DNA of 13,119 nucleotides from Bacillota bacterium. GTDB taxonomy: Bacteria > Bacillota > Sulfobacillia > RBS10-35. The notes beneath the pieces are model-generated. The model searched no databases. It was not told where the DNA came from and saw only the letters and a program-made list of their open reading frames with translations. The position numbers and the translations under genes are program-made. This document shows positions 1 to 6,156 of this stretch, piece by piece; the first letter of the stretch is position 1, and each line of letters starts with the position of its first letter. The DNA lies in NCBI GenBank assembly GCA_029960865.1, contig JASBVX010000014.1, forward strand, positions 1-13,119, read 5' to 3'.

Positions 1-403
1 GGCGGAAGAGGCGCTTGAGGGAGTGGTAAAGGACCCAGGCGAGGTAGACGAGGGTGGCTCCGCCGTGGATGTAAAAGGCCTGCACTTTATAGGGGGCGGG
101 AAGGGTGGGGCCCATCCACAAAAGAAGGCCGGAGAGGAGAAGGAGGCCTCCTAAGAAAAGGGGCCAGATCCAATCCCAGGCCCGCAGGCGCCGGAGACCC
201 GGGAGAAAAAGGGCTCCCAGGGCCGCTCCTCCCCAGAGCAGCCCCAACCAGATGTGGACATGGTGGAGAAGAGGGAGGTAGGGGATGAGGGGGGTGCGCA
301 GGGAGGGAGCATAGAGGGCAACACCTGTTAAAGCCAGGAGAAGGGTGGCCCCCAGGAAGGTCCAATGGAAGAGGCGGTAACCTGGAGGCCAGCGGTGGCC
401 CAT
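1..403 (-). CDS. Cytochrome b561-like four-helix membrane protein, 3' end cut off by the window edge
   Basis: Reading leftward from an ATG at 403, the frame stays open for 134 codons to the window edge, so the C-terminus is missing. The start is supported by GAGGTGG six bases upstream. The product has four hydrophobic stretches (about residues 14-32, 48-67, 79-97 and 110-127). Histidines sit where b-type haem ligands are expected: His13 in an LFHWTF start of helix 1, His47/48/50 at the start of helix 2, and His113 and His127 flanking helix 4. This resembles the prokaryotic cytochrome b561 / formate dehydrogenase gamma type of membrane electron carrier, which links quinones to a partner oxidoreductase. 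It begins 23 bases after the thioesterase stop, so the two probably share a transcript. The partner is not visible; fusion to or linkage with a further redox domain beyond the edge is possible. Family assignment is fairly sure, role is not. Confidence 0.72.
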   Translation of the reverse strand, partial: MGHRWPPGYRLFHWTFLGATLLLALTGVALYAPSLRTPLIPYLPLLHHVHIWLGLLWGGAALGALFLPGLRRLRAWDWIWPLFLGGLLLLSGLLLWMGPTLPAPYKVQAFYIHGGATLVYLAWVLYHSLKRLFR

Positions 404-426
404 CAGGCGCCACCTCTGGGAAAGGC

Positions 427-894
427 TCAAAAGGGGGGATTGAGGCTCCCGGGACAGCTTTCCACCACCACCTCTTCTTCCCCCTGAAGGACTTTTTGCG
501 GGGGAATGACAAAGAACTTCCCTTCTCCCTGGGCCAAAACCTCCCCTCGTTCATCCACCAACTGGGCCCGGCAGAGGACGATCTGGCGGCGCTCGGATGC
601 CACTTCCCCGAAGGCTTTGAGGGCTCCTAAGGGGGTGGGGCGACGGAAACGGATTTTGAGATCGGCGGTGAGGGTAAAAAAACCGGCACCAAAGGCGGCA
701 TACCACATGGTTTCATCCAAAAGGGCCGCCACCACTCCGCCCTGGAGGATCCCTGGGAAGCCCCGCACGTGGGCAGGAGGGGTGAGGGCCGTTCGGCTCT
801 GGGGGCCATCGACCCAAAAGCGGGCCTTGAGACCGTGGGGATTATCTTTTCCGCAGACAAAACAGTGATGGGAATATGCCCATTGGGCCAACAT
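427..894 (-). CDS. PaaI-type hotdog-fold thioesterase
   Basis: A 155-residue hotdog-fold protein, the usual size for PaaI-like acyl-CoA thioesterases. The N-terminus carries CFVCGKDNPHGL (Cys11, Cys14), a signature of one PaaI branch. The core motif reads LQGGVVAALLDE (residues 50-61), with the acidic residue at Asp60. The position that is His in the usual HGG motif is Gln51 here. The start at 894 is chosen because AAAGGAGGT lies four bases upstream; a longer frame from 936 has no such site and runs into the divergent promoter region. Family members hydrolyse acyl-CoA thioesters, and PaaI itself removes (hydroxy)phenylacetyl groups from CoA. Sitting divergently beside a 4-hydroxyphenylacetate cluster, this one might act on aryl-CoA esters, but that is inference. 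It is followed closely by the cytochrome b-like gene. Substrate unknown. Confidence 0.8.
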   Translation of the reverse strand: MLAQWAYSHHCFVCGKDNPHGLKARFWVDGPQSRTALTPPAHVRGFPGILQGGVVAALLDETMWYAAFGAGFFTLTADLKIRFRRPTPLGALKAFGEVASERRQIVLCRAQLVDERGEVLAQGEGKFFVIPPQKVLQGEEEVVVESCPGSLNPPF

Positions 895-897
895 CCG

Positions 898-906
898 ACC
901 TCCTTT
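898..906 (-). promoter_or_regulatory. Ribosome-binding site of the PaaI-like gene
   Basis: The minus strand reads AAAGGAGGT, a full-length match to the 16S rRNA anti-Shine-Dalgarno sequence, four bases before the ATG at 894. It fixes the thioesterase start and rules out the longer frame from 936. Confidence 0.85.
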
Positions 907-908
907 CC

Positions 909-918
909 CGATGCATCG
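909..918. repeat. Short perfect palindrome in the divergent intergenic region
   Basis: CGATGCATCG is its own reverse complement. It lies between the thioesterase ribosome-binding site and the candidate ytxC promoter. A 10-base palindrome is expected about a dozen times by chance in a window of this size, so only its position makes it worth recording. It could be half of an operator pair with the longer inverted repeat at 943-968, or nothing. Confidence 0.3.
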
Positions 919-941
919 CCCAAGACCTTCCTTCATATACT
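913..941 (+). promoter_or_regulatory. Candidate promoter for ytxC, sigma-E-like
   Basis: CATATACT at 934-941 matches seven of eight positions of the sporulation sigma-E -10 consensus (CATACAnT). Fourteen bases upstream, 913-919 reads GCATCGC, matching the first four of the seven -35 positions (KMATATT). The same -10 can be read as TATACT (936-941) for the housekeeping sigma factor, but no acceptable -35 stands 16-18 bases upstream of it. A start about seven bases downstream would fall inside the inverted repeat at 943-968 and leave a leader of roughly 16 bases. Consensus sequences are from memory; this is a weak prediction. Confidence 0.28.
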
Positions 942-942
942 A

Positions 943-968
943 GCCAAACGGGAGGCAGCCCGTTTGGC
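943..968. repeat. Perfect 10-base inverted repeat, candidate operator over the ytxC start
   Basis: GCCAAACGGG and CCCGTTTGGC are exact reverse complements separated by six bases (AGGCAG). The repeat lies in the divergent region, just downstream of the candidate ytxC -10 element and upstream of the leftward operon. The ytxC ribosome-binding site is partly in its first arm and partly in the spacer, and the proposed TTG start is in the second arm. There is no T-run after either arm, so it does not look like an intrinsic terminator. It could be a binding site for a dimeric regulator. If transcription begins further upstream, it could also be an RNA hairpin controlling ytxC translation. No regulator gene is visible nearby. 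Confidence 0.55.
950..955 (+). promoter_or_regulatory. Ribosome-binding site that selects the TTG start of ytxC
   Basis: GGGAGG stands eight bases before TTG at 964, near-ideal spacing. No ATG or GTG in the ytxC frame near this point has comparable support, and the resulting 279-residue product fits my recollection of YtxC length (about 280). Confidence 0.65.
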
Positions 969-1803
969 CACTCTTTCCGTCGGCAGCCGGTATCCCCTGC
1001 CGCCCCTGGGCTCGTTTTTGGAAAGGAGCCGGGAGGAATGGCAACGGGCTGGGGCCCAGCTCTCCATCCGGGAATATCAGCGGGGTGCCTGGCGGGTGGT
1101 GGCCATCCAGGTGGAGGGGGAAGGGGACCGACCCCGTCAGGCGGTGGTGCGGCGCCTGGCCCTTCTTTTGGCCGACACCATCTTGGAGGATTGGGAAGGA
1201 CGGCTTCTCCAAGGGATCTTGCGCCATGACTACCCCTTTTTGAGCCCCGAGGAGAAGGCTTTCCTCCAGGCGGAGGTGGAAAAAGAGCTGGGCCAACGAA
1301 GCTCCTGGCTGGCCCGGAGAACCCGCATTGCCGCTCGCCTGGAAGAGTACCTGCTGCAGGATGCTCACGTCACCCTGGAAGGATTTTTGCGCTTTCGCCT
1401 GCCCGATTATCGCCGCCAACTGGAAGAGATGGTGGCGAGGGCCCTGGAGCGCTACCTTTTGCAAAAGGAATACGATACCTTTGTGGCCCTATTGCGGGAG
1501 CACGTCGCGTCTCACCCCAAGCAGCCTTGCCAGGTGGAGATCCTTCCCGGCGAAGGGGACCGGCACCGGGTGCTGGGTCTGGCCCGGGGGCCGGTGGCGG
1601 TGGAAGGTGACGACAGCCTGGTGAGCCTGATGGTGGCCTGGAATCCGGAGAGGATCCTTCTCCATGCCTGGCCGTCTTCCGGGGAGTTTCGCGAGGCCGC
1701 CGACATGCTGGCCCATATCTTCGGGGAGCGGTTGGCCCTTTGCACCGGGTGTGACAGGTGCCTTCTTTCCTTTTCCGGAAAGGATTCCTCCCCCCAGGCG
1801 TAG
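964..1803 (+). CDS. ytxC: Sporulation protein of the YtxC family
   Basis: A 279-residue protein, close to the length I recall for Bacillus YtxC. It is recognised by the central block EGFLRFRLPDYRRQLEE followed by a helical stretch to KEYDTFVALLREHV (about residues 139-181), the family's most conserved part. No signal peptide or membrane helix is seen, so it is probably cytoplasmic. The molecular function of YtxC is not established; the family is restricted to endospore formers. The C-terminus ends with CTGCDRC (Cys260, Cys263, Cys266), a compact cysteine cluster that could bind metal. TTG at 964 is chosen as the start because of the GGGAGG eight bases upstream; a frame extending back to 769 would overlap the divergent thioesterase almost completely. 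Only 17 bases separate it from the aminotransferase, so read-through into the catabolic genes is likely. Start codon is moderately sure, family fairly sure. Confidence 0.75.
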   Translation: MATLSVGSRYPLPPLGSFLERSREEWQRAGAQLSIREYQRGAWRVVAIQVEGEGDRPRQAVVRRLALLLADTILEDWEGRLLQGILRHDYPFLSPEEKAFLQAEVEKELGQRSSWLARRTRIAARLEEYLLQDAHVTLEGFLRFRLPDYRRQLEEMVARALERYLLQKEYDTFVALLREHVASHPKQPCQVEILPGEGDRHRVLGLARGPVAVEGDDSLVSLMVAWNPERILLHAWPSSGEFREAADMLAHIFGERLALCTGCDRCLLSFSGKDSSPQA

Positions 1804-1810
1804 AAGACCC

Positions 1811-1819
1811 GGGGGGAGG
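1811..1819 (+). promoter_or_regulatory. G-rich ribosome-binding site leaving the aminotransferase start open
   Basis: GGGGGGAGG ends at 1819, only one base before ATG at 1821 but ten bases before an in-frame TTG at 1830. One base is unusually tight, so the TTG is a real competitor. The choice changes the product by three residues only. Confidence 0.5.
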
Positions 1820-1820
1820 A

Positions 1821-2987
1821 ATGACGACCTTGAATCCCCTAACCTATCACGGCGCTGCCCGCCTTTTGGAGGTCCTTCCCCGTTCGGGGATCCGGGAAAT
1901 GGCCGCTTTGAGCCAAGGGCGCCCCGGCCTCATCCATCTGGAATTCGGTGAGCCCAGCTTCATGACGCCGCCCCTGATCCGGCAGGCGGCAGCTCACGCT
2001 ATCGAGACGGAGCGGATGACCTACACTCCCACCCCAGGTCCCCTGGAGCTGCGGGAAGCCATCGCCCAGAAGGTGGAGCGGATCAACGGCTATCCCTGCC
2101 GGCCCGAAGAGGTTTTTGTTACCCACGGGGCCACGGGCGCCCTTCTTTTGGCCCAGGCATCCCTTTTGAACCCAGGAGATAAGATCCTTTTCCCCGACCC
2201 GGGCTGGCCCAATCCCATCAGCCAAGCCCTTTCCCTGGGAGCCCAGCCGGAGTTCTATCCCTTGCCCTCGGAAAACGGGTACATTCCCGATCCGTCCCGG
2301 CTCACCATTCCCAAAGGGACCAAGGCCATCCTCATCAACAGCCCTGCCAATCCCACCGGGGCCGTGTTTCCGCGGGAGGTCCTGGAAGACCTGGCGGCGC
2401 TGGCCCGCCGGGAAGGCCTTTTCGTGATCTCCGATGAAGCTTACGACCAAATCTACTTCGAGAAGGCGCCGGTTTCCATGCGGGCCCTTTACCCGGAAGG
2501 GACCCTGGCGGTGTACAGCTTTTCCAAGAGCTTTGCCATGACAGGGTGGCGCCTGGGGTACCTGGTGGGGCCGGAAGAACTTTTGCAGGGTGTGCAGAAG
2601 GTGGCGGAAGCCTTTTACAGCTCCACCTCCATGGTGGCGCAAAAGGCTGCCTTGGCGGGCCTCAAGGGGGCGGCCGCCGACGTGGAAGCCATGCGCCTGG
2701 CGTACCGGGAGCGGCGAGATCAGGCTATCGAGGCGGCGAGGGAACTGGAGCTCTACCGGTATACCCCTGAAGGAGCCTTCTACCTGATGGTGGATGTGGC
2801 CCAGGCCGGGGACAGCCGGGAGTTCGCCAAGCGGCTCCTTTTGGAAAAGAGGGTGGTAGCGGTGCCGGGAACGGCCTTCGGGAAGGTGGCGGCCAGGGAG
2901 CTGCGGCTTTCCCTGGCGGCCTCCAGCGAGGAAATCCGGGAGGGGCTGGAGCGGATTCGCCAGCTTCTTCAAGAAGGATCGAGGTAA
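1821..2987 (+). CDS. Class I/II PLP-dependent aminotransferase (AspC-like fold type I)
   Basis: A 388-residue fold-type I aminotransferase, full length for the family. Visible landmarks are GEPSF near the N-terminus, NSPANPTG with Asn177, SDEAYDQIYF with Asp205 and Tyr208, and SFSKSFAMTGWRLGY with the PLP-binding Lys236. Arg362 in LRLS is the expected carboxylate-binding arginine. It transfers an amino group between an amino acid and a 2-oxo acid in the cytoplasm. The substrate cannot be read from sequence: aspartate, aromatic amino acids and diaminopimelate precursors are all handled by relatives. Twelve bases separate it from the aldolase gene of the 4-HPA cluster. Tyrosine transamination would make 4-hydroxyphenylpyruvate, a possible 4-HPA source, so an aromatic specificity is attractive but unproven. 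A frame starting at 1758 overlaps ytxC and lacks a ribosome-binding site. ATG at 1821 is preferred, with TTG at 1830 possible. Confidence 0.88.
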   Translation: MTTLNPLTYHGAARLLEVLPRSGIREMAALSQGRPGLIHLEFGEPSFMTPPLIRQAAAHAIETERMTYTPTPGPLELREAIAQKVERINGYPCRPEEVFVTHGATGALLLAQASLLNPGDKILFPDPGWPNPISQALSLGAQPEFYPLPSENGYIPDPSRLTIPKGTKAILINSPANPTGAVFPREVLEDLAALARREGLFVISDEAYDQIYFEKAPVSMRALYPEGTLAVYSFSKSFAMTGWRLGYLVGPEELLQGVQKVAEAFYSSTSMVAQKAALAGLKGAAADVEAMRLAYRERRDQAIEAARELELYRYTPEGAFYLMVDVAQAGDSREFAKRLLLEKRVVAVPGTAFGKVAARELRLSLAASSEEIREGLERIRQLLQEGSR

Positions 2988-2999
2988 AGGAGGGAGAGG

Positions 3000-3914
3000 A
3001 TGGAGCGGAAAGAAGCCCAGGCGCGCCTGCGGGGTTCCATCGCGCCCCTGGTGACGCCTTTTACGGAAGAGGACGCCATCGATGAAAAGGCCCTCAGGAG
3101 GCTCATCCAGTGGCATATCGAAGAGGGCAGCCATGGCCTCTCCGTGACGGGGACCACTGGGGAGCCCAGCAGCCTTTCCCTGGAGGAACGGGAGCGGATG
3201 ATCGCCCTTTTGGTGGAGGGGGTGGAAGGGAGGGTGCCGGCGGTTCCCGGGACCGGCACCAACAACCTCAAAGAAACGGTGCGCCTGACCCGCGTTGCCG
3301 AAAGGGAAGGGGCCGATGCCGCCCTGGTGATCGTGCCCTATTACAACCGGCCCTCCCAGGAGGGCCTCTACCAGTATTTCCGGGCCCTGGCGGGGGAAGT
3401 GGACCTCCCCCTGATTGTCTACAACATCCCGGGGCGGACGGCGGTGAACGTGCAACCTGAGACCCTGGCCCGCCTGTATGAGGACTGCCCCAACATCATC
3501 GGGGTGAAGGAGTCTTACACGGACCTCCTGCAGGTGAGCCAGGAGATCCTCCTTTGCCCGGGGATCAACGTCTATTCGGGGATCGAGGCCCTTTGCTACC
3601 CCATGCTGGCCTTAGGAGGGGCCGGCCATGTGTCGGCCACCGCCAACCTTCTCCCCGGGGAGCTGGCCCGCCTTTACGATCTGGTGGTGGAACACCGGTA
3701 TGAGGAGGCAAAAGAGCTCCACTACCGCCTCCTTCCCTTGAACGTGGCCCTTTTCCTGGAGACGAATCCCGGCCCTTTGAAGACAGCCCTGGGGTGGGTG
3801 GGGAAGATCCATCCCCGCCTGCGGCCTCCCCTGGTGCCCCCTTCGGCCCCCCATCAGGAAAAGCTGAAGGAGGCCATGGCGGCCCTGGGCCTTTTGGAAG
3901 GGGAAAGGCCATGA
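3000..3914 (+). CDS. DapA/DHDPS-family class I aldolase, probably the 4-HPA pathway aldolase
   Basis: A 304-residue TIM-barrel protein of the dihydrodipicolinate synthase family. Family residues are intact: GTTGE with Thr52 and Thr53, PYYNRPSQEGLYQYF with Tyr114/115, YNIPGRT with Tyr141 and Arg146, and the Schiff-base Lys170 in IIGVKES. On its own it would be called DapA. Its gene overlaps hpaG by ATGA and is followed by hpaE, B, C and D. I recall a described DHDPS subfamily (TIGR02313) found in 4-HPA clusters of Thermus, Geobacillus and Oceanobacillus. It is proposed to cleave 2,4-dihydroxyhept-2-ene-1,7-dioate to pyruvate and succinic semialdehyde in place of HpaI, a reaction that mirrors DHDPS without the amino group. 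That role is inferred from context. A true lysine/dipicolinate DapA beside the aminotransferase is the alternative. AAGGAGGG five bases upstream supports the ATG. Confidence 0.85.
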   Translation: MERKEAQARLRGSIAPLVTPFTEEDAIDEKALRRLIQWHIEEGSHGLSVTGTTGEPSSLSLEERERMIALLVEGVEGRVPAVPGTGTNNLKETVRLTRVAEREGADAALVIVPYYNRPSQEGLYQYFRALAGEVDLPLIVYNIPGRTAVNVQPETLARLYEDCPNIIGVKESYTDLLQVSQEILLCPGINVYSGIEALCYPMLALGGAGHVSATANLLPGELARLYDLVVEHRYEEAKELHYRLLPLNVALFLETNPGPLKTALGWVGKIHPRLRPPLVPPSAPHQEKLKEAMAALGLLEGERP

Positions 3915-4675
3915 GCCGGGCCCGCTTTATAGCGGAAGGGCGCCTCTTGGAAGGGGAGTGGCGCCATGGGGAAGGGGTCCTTTTGACGGCCGAGGGGCGC
4001 CGCTTTTTGGAAGAAGAGGTGACTTTCCTGCCGCCGGTAAACCCCAGGACGGTGGTGGGCCTGGCCCTCAATTTCGCCGATCATGCCGGAGAGCTTTCGT
4101 TGGAGGTGCCAAAGGAGCCCATCCTCTTCATCAAGCCCGTGAGCTCCCTCATCGGCCATGGGGCGCCGGTTCGCTACCCGAAAGGGGTGCAGTACATGCA
4201 TTACGAAGGGGAGCTGGCGGTGGTGGTGGGGCGGGAGAGCCGCCGTCTGCGGGCGGGAGAGGCCCTGGAGGCGGTGGCGGGTTTTACCCTGGCCAACGAT
4301 GTGACGGTGAGGGATTTTGTGGGGAATTTTTACCGCCCCCCGGTTCGGGCCAAGGGGTTCGATACCTTTGGCCCCTTGGGTCCGGCCCTTTATTCCCTGG
4401 AGGAACTGGGGGATCCCGGGAAGGTGCAGCTGGAGGTGCGGGTCAACGGGGAGGTCCGCCAGGCGGGGAACACCTCCCACTGGATCTTTGACATCGGGGA
4501 GGTCCTGGAGTTCATCACGGCCTTCATGACCCTTTACCCCGGGGATGTGGTTTTGATGGGGACGCCTCCCGGCATCTCTCCGGTGAAGCCCGGCGATGTG
4601 ATGGAGGTGGCCATACCGGGTCTGGCCACGTTGCGCAACCTGGTGGTGGCAGAAGGAGGGATGGAGGATGCGTAA
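3911..4675 (+). CDS. hpaG: Single-domain HpaG (FAH family), 4-HPA degradation decarboxylase/isomerase subunit
   Basis: A 254-residue fumarylacetoacetate-hydrolase-fold protein. Metal ligands are visible as Glu99 and Glu101 in YEGELAVVVG and Asp130 in LANDVTVRDF. Also present are AKGFDTFGPLGP (Lys148) and the closing GTPPGI (217-222). In the 4-HPA pathway HpaG decarboxylates 5-oxopent-3-ene-1,2,5-tricarboxylate and isomerises the product. E. coli HpaG is a fused two-domain protein of about 430 residues, while Gram-positive and Thermus versions are, as I recall, split into two subunits. This one is a single domain and most resembles the C-terminal, metal-binding half; no second FAH gene is in the window. 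The ATG overlaps the aldolase stop as ATGA, and the 3' end overlaps hpaE by 8 bases, so translation is probably coupled. A frame from 3794 lies inside the aldolase gene and is rejected. Other FAH-family hydrolases cannot be fully excluded. Confidence 0.82.
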   Translation: MSRARFIAEGRLLEGEWRHGEGVLLTAEGRRFLEEEVTFLPPVNPRTVVGLALNFADHAGELSLEVPKEPILFIKPVSSLIGHGAPVRYPKGVQYMHYEGELAVVVGRESRRLRAGEALEAVAGFTLANDVTVRDFVGNFYRPPVRAKGFDTFGPLGPALYSLEELGDPGKVQLEVRVNGEVRQAGNTSHWIFDIGEVLEFITAFMTLYPGDVVLMGTPPGISPVKPGDVMEVAIPGLATLRNLVVAEGGMEDA

Positions 4676-6140
4676 GGCGCTGCATTTCATCGGCGGCCAG
4701 TTTGTGGAAAGCGTTCGGGGGCGCTGGATGGAGGATCTAAACCCCGCCACCAATGAGGTCATCGCCCAGGCAGCGGCAGGCGAGGGGGAAGATGTGGCCC
4801 GGGCGGTAGAGGCGGCCCGGCAGGCTTTCCAGGAGAGCTGGTGGCCCAAAAAGCCAAGGGAAAGGGCCAAAGTCCTCCACCGCCTGGCCGATCTCCTGGA
4901 GGCCCACGGGGAGGAGCTGGCCCAGATCGAAGTGCTGGATACGGGCCTTCCCATCCGGCAGGCCAGGGGCCAGGCGCAGCGGGCGGCCCTCAACTTTCGC
5001 TTCTTTGCGGAGGAGGCTCCCCATGTGGTGGGGGAGAGCTTTACGGTGGAAGGCCAGTTCCAGAATTTCACCGTCCGCCGTCCCGTGGGGGTGGCGGGGC
5101 TCATCACTCCTTGGAACACACCCTTGATGCTGGCTTCCTGGAAGGTGGCCCCGTGCCTGGCGGCGGGGAATACCTGCGTGTTGAAGCCGGCGGAATGGTC
5201 TCCTTTGACGGCCACCCGCCTGGCGGAGCTGGCGGCGGAGGCTGGGATGCCTGAAGGGGTTTTCAATGTGGTCCACGGCCTGGGCGAAGAGGCGGGGGCT
5301 TCCCTGGTGGCCCACCCCCATGTGAAACTCATCTCCTTCACGGGGGAGACGGAGACGGGGAAAGAGATCATCCGCAACGGGGCCGCCAGCCTGAAACGCT
5401 TTTCCATGGAGCTGGGGGGGAAATCCCCCATGGTGGTCTTCCCCGATGCCGATCTGGAAAGGGCCCTGGATGCCGCCATTTTCGGGGTGTTCTCCCTGAA
5501 TGGGGAGCGGTGCACCGCCAGCTCTCGCCTCTTTTTGCATGAGGCCATCTACCAGGAGTTTGTGGACGCCCTTTTGCAGCGGGTGGGAAAGATCCGGGTA
5601 GGTCCGCCGGAGGAGGAGACGACGGAAGTGGGTCCCCTCATCCATCCCCAGCACTGGGAGAGGGTCATGGGGTATGTGGAGGGAGCCCCCAAGGAGGGGG
5701 CGGAGGTGGCCATCGGGGGCCGGCGGCCCAGCCGCCTTGCCCAGGGCAATTACCTGGAACCCACCGTCCTGGTGGGGGTGAAACCCTCCATGCGGGTGGC
5801 CCAGGAGGAGATCTTCGGGCCGGTTCTGGCGGTCCTTTCCTTCCGAGAGGAAGAAGAAGCCCTGGCGTGGGCCAACGATGTGCGCTACGGCCTGGCCGCC
5901 TATGTGTGGACCCGGGATGTGGGGCGGGCCATGCGTTTTTCCCAAGGCTTGGAGGCAGGGCTCGTCTGGATCAACTCCCAGAACGTGCGGGACCTGCGCA
6001 CCCCTTTTGGGGGCTGGAAGGACAGCGGCATCGGGCGGGAAGGAGGCCGGCACAGCTTCGAGTTTTTCCTGGAGACTACCACCGTCCACGTGGCGGTGGG
6101 GGATCATCCCATCCCCCGCTTTGGGATGGGCCAAGCCTAA
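4668..6140 (+). CDS. hpaE: 5-carboxymethyl-2-hydroxymuconate semialdehyde dehydrogenase HpaE
   Basis: A 490-residue NAD-dependent aldehyde dehydrogenase, the length typical of HpaE. Catalytic features are all present: PWNTP with Asn150, Lys173 in VLKPAEWSP for cofactor binding, Glu248 in MELGGKSP, and the nucleophile Cys282 in NGERCTASSRLF. It oxidises the ring-cleavage semialdehyde made by HpaD to 5-carboxymethyl-2-hydroxymuconate in the cytoplasm. The specific name rests on the placement between hpaG and hpaB and on overall resemblance; by sequence alone several related muconic or betaine aldehyde dehydrogenases look similar. The ATG lies within the end of hpaG, seven bases after AAGGAGGG at 4653-4660, giving an 8-base overlap. 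Confidence 0.92.
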   Translation: MRKALHFIGGQFVESVRGRWMEDLNPATNEVIAQAAAGEGEDVARAVEAARQAFQESWWPKKPRERAKVLHRLADLLEAHGEELAQIEVLDTGLPIRQARGQAQRAALNFRFFAEEAPHVVGESFTVEGQFQNFTVRRPVGVAGLITPWNTPLMLASWKVAPCLAAGNTCVLKPAEWSPLTATRLAELAAEAGMPEGVFNVVHGLGEEAGASLVAHPHVKLISFTGETETGKEIIRNGAASLKRFSMELGGKSPMVVFPDADLERALDAAIFGVFSLNGERCTASSRLFLHEAIYQEFVDALLQRVGKIRVGPPEEETTEVGPLIHPQHWERVMGYVEGAPKEGAEVAIGGRRPSRLAQGNYLEPTVLVGVKPSMRVAQEEIFGPVLAVLSFREEEEALAWANDVRYGLAAYVWTRDVGRAMRFSQGLEAGLVWINSQNVRDLRTPFGGWKDSGIGREGGRHSFEFFLETTTVHVAVGDHPIPRFGMGQA

Positions 6141-6156
6141 GTAAGGAGGGAAGCGT

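Noticed and set aside
87..554. A 155-codon open frame on the minus strand, rich in Pro, Ser and Gly.
   Set aside because: It overlaps both the thioesterase and the cytochrome b-like gene in another frame, has the composition of an out-of-frame GC-rich reading, and shows no family features.
769..963. An N-terminal extension of ytxC back to an ATG at 769.
   Set aside because: It would overlap the divergent thioesterase almost to its middle. The TTG at 964 has a well-spaced GGGAGG and gives a product of the expected family length.
1839..3455. A 538-codon open frame antisense to the aminotransferase and aldolase genes.
   Set aside because: Long antisense frames are expected in GC-rich coding DNA. 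It lies opposite two well-supported genes, and its product is a His/Pro/Gly-rich sequence with no recognisable domain.
3854..5548. A 564-codon open frame antisense to hpaG and hpaE.
   Set aside because: It mirrors two clear enzymes, is rich in Arg, Ser, Ala and Pro, and shows no domain of its own. The same reasoning removes the antisense frames at 4737-6134, 9377-10681 and 10736-11938.
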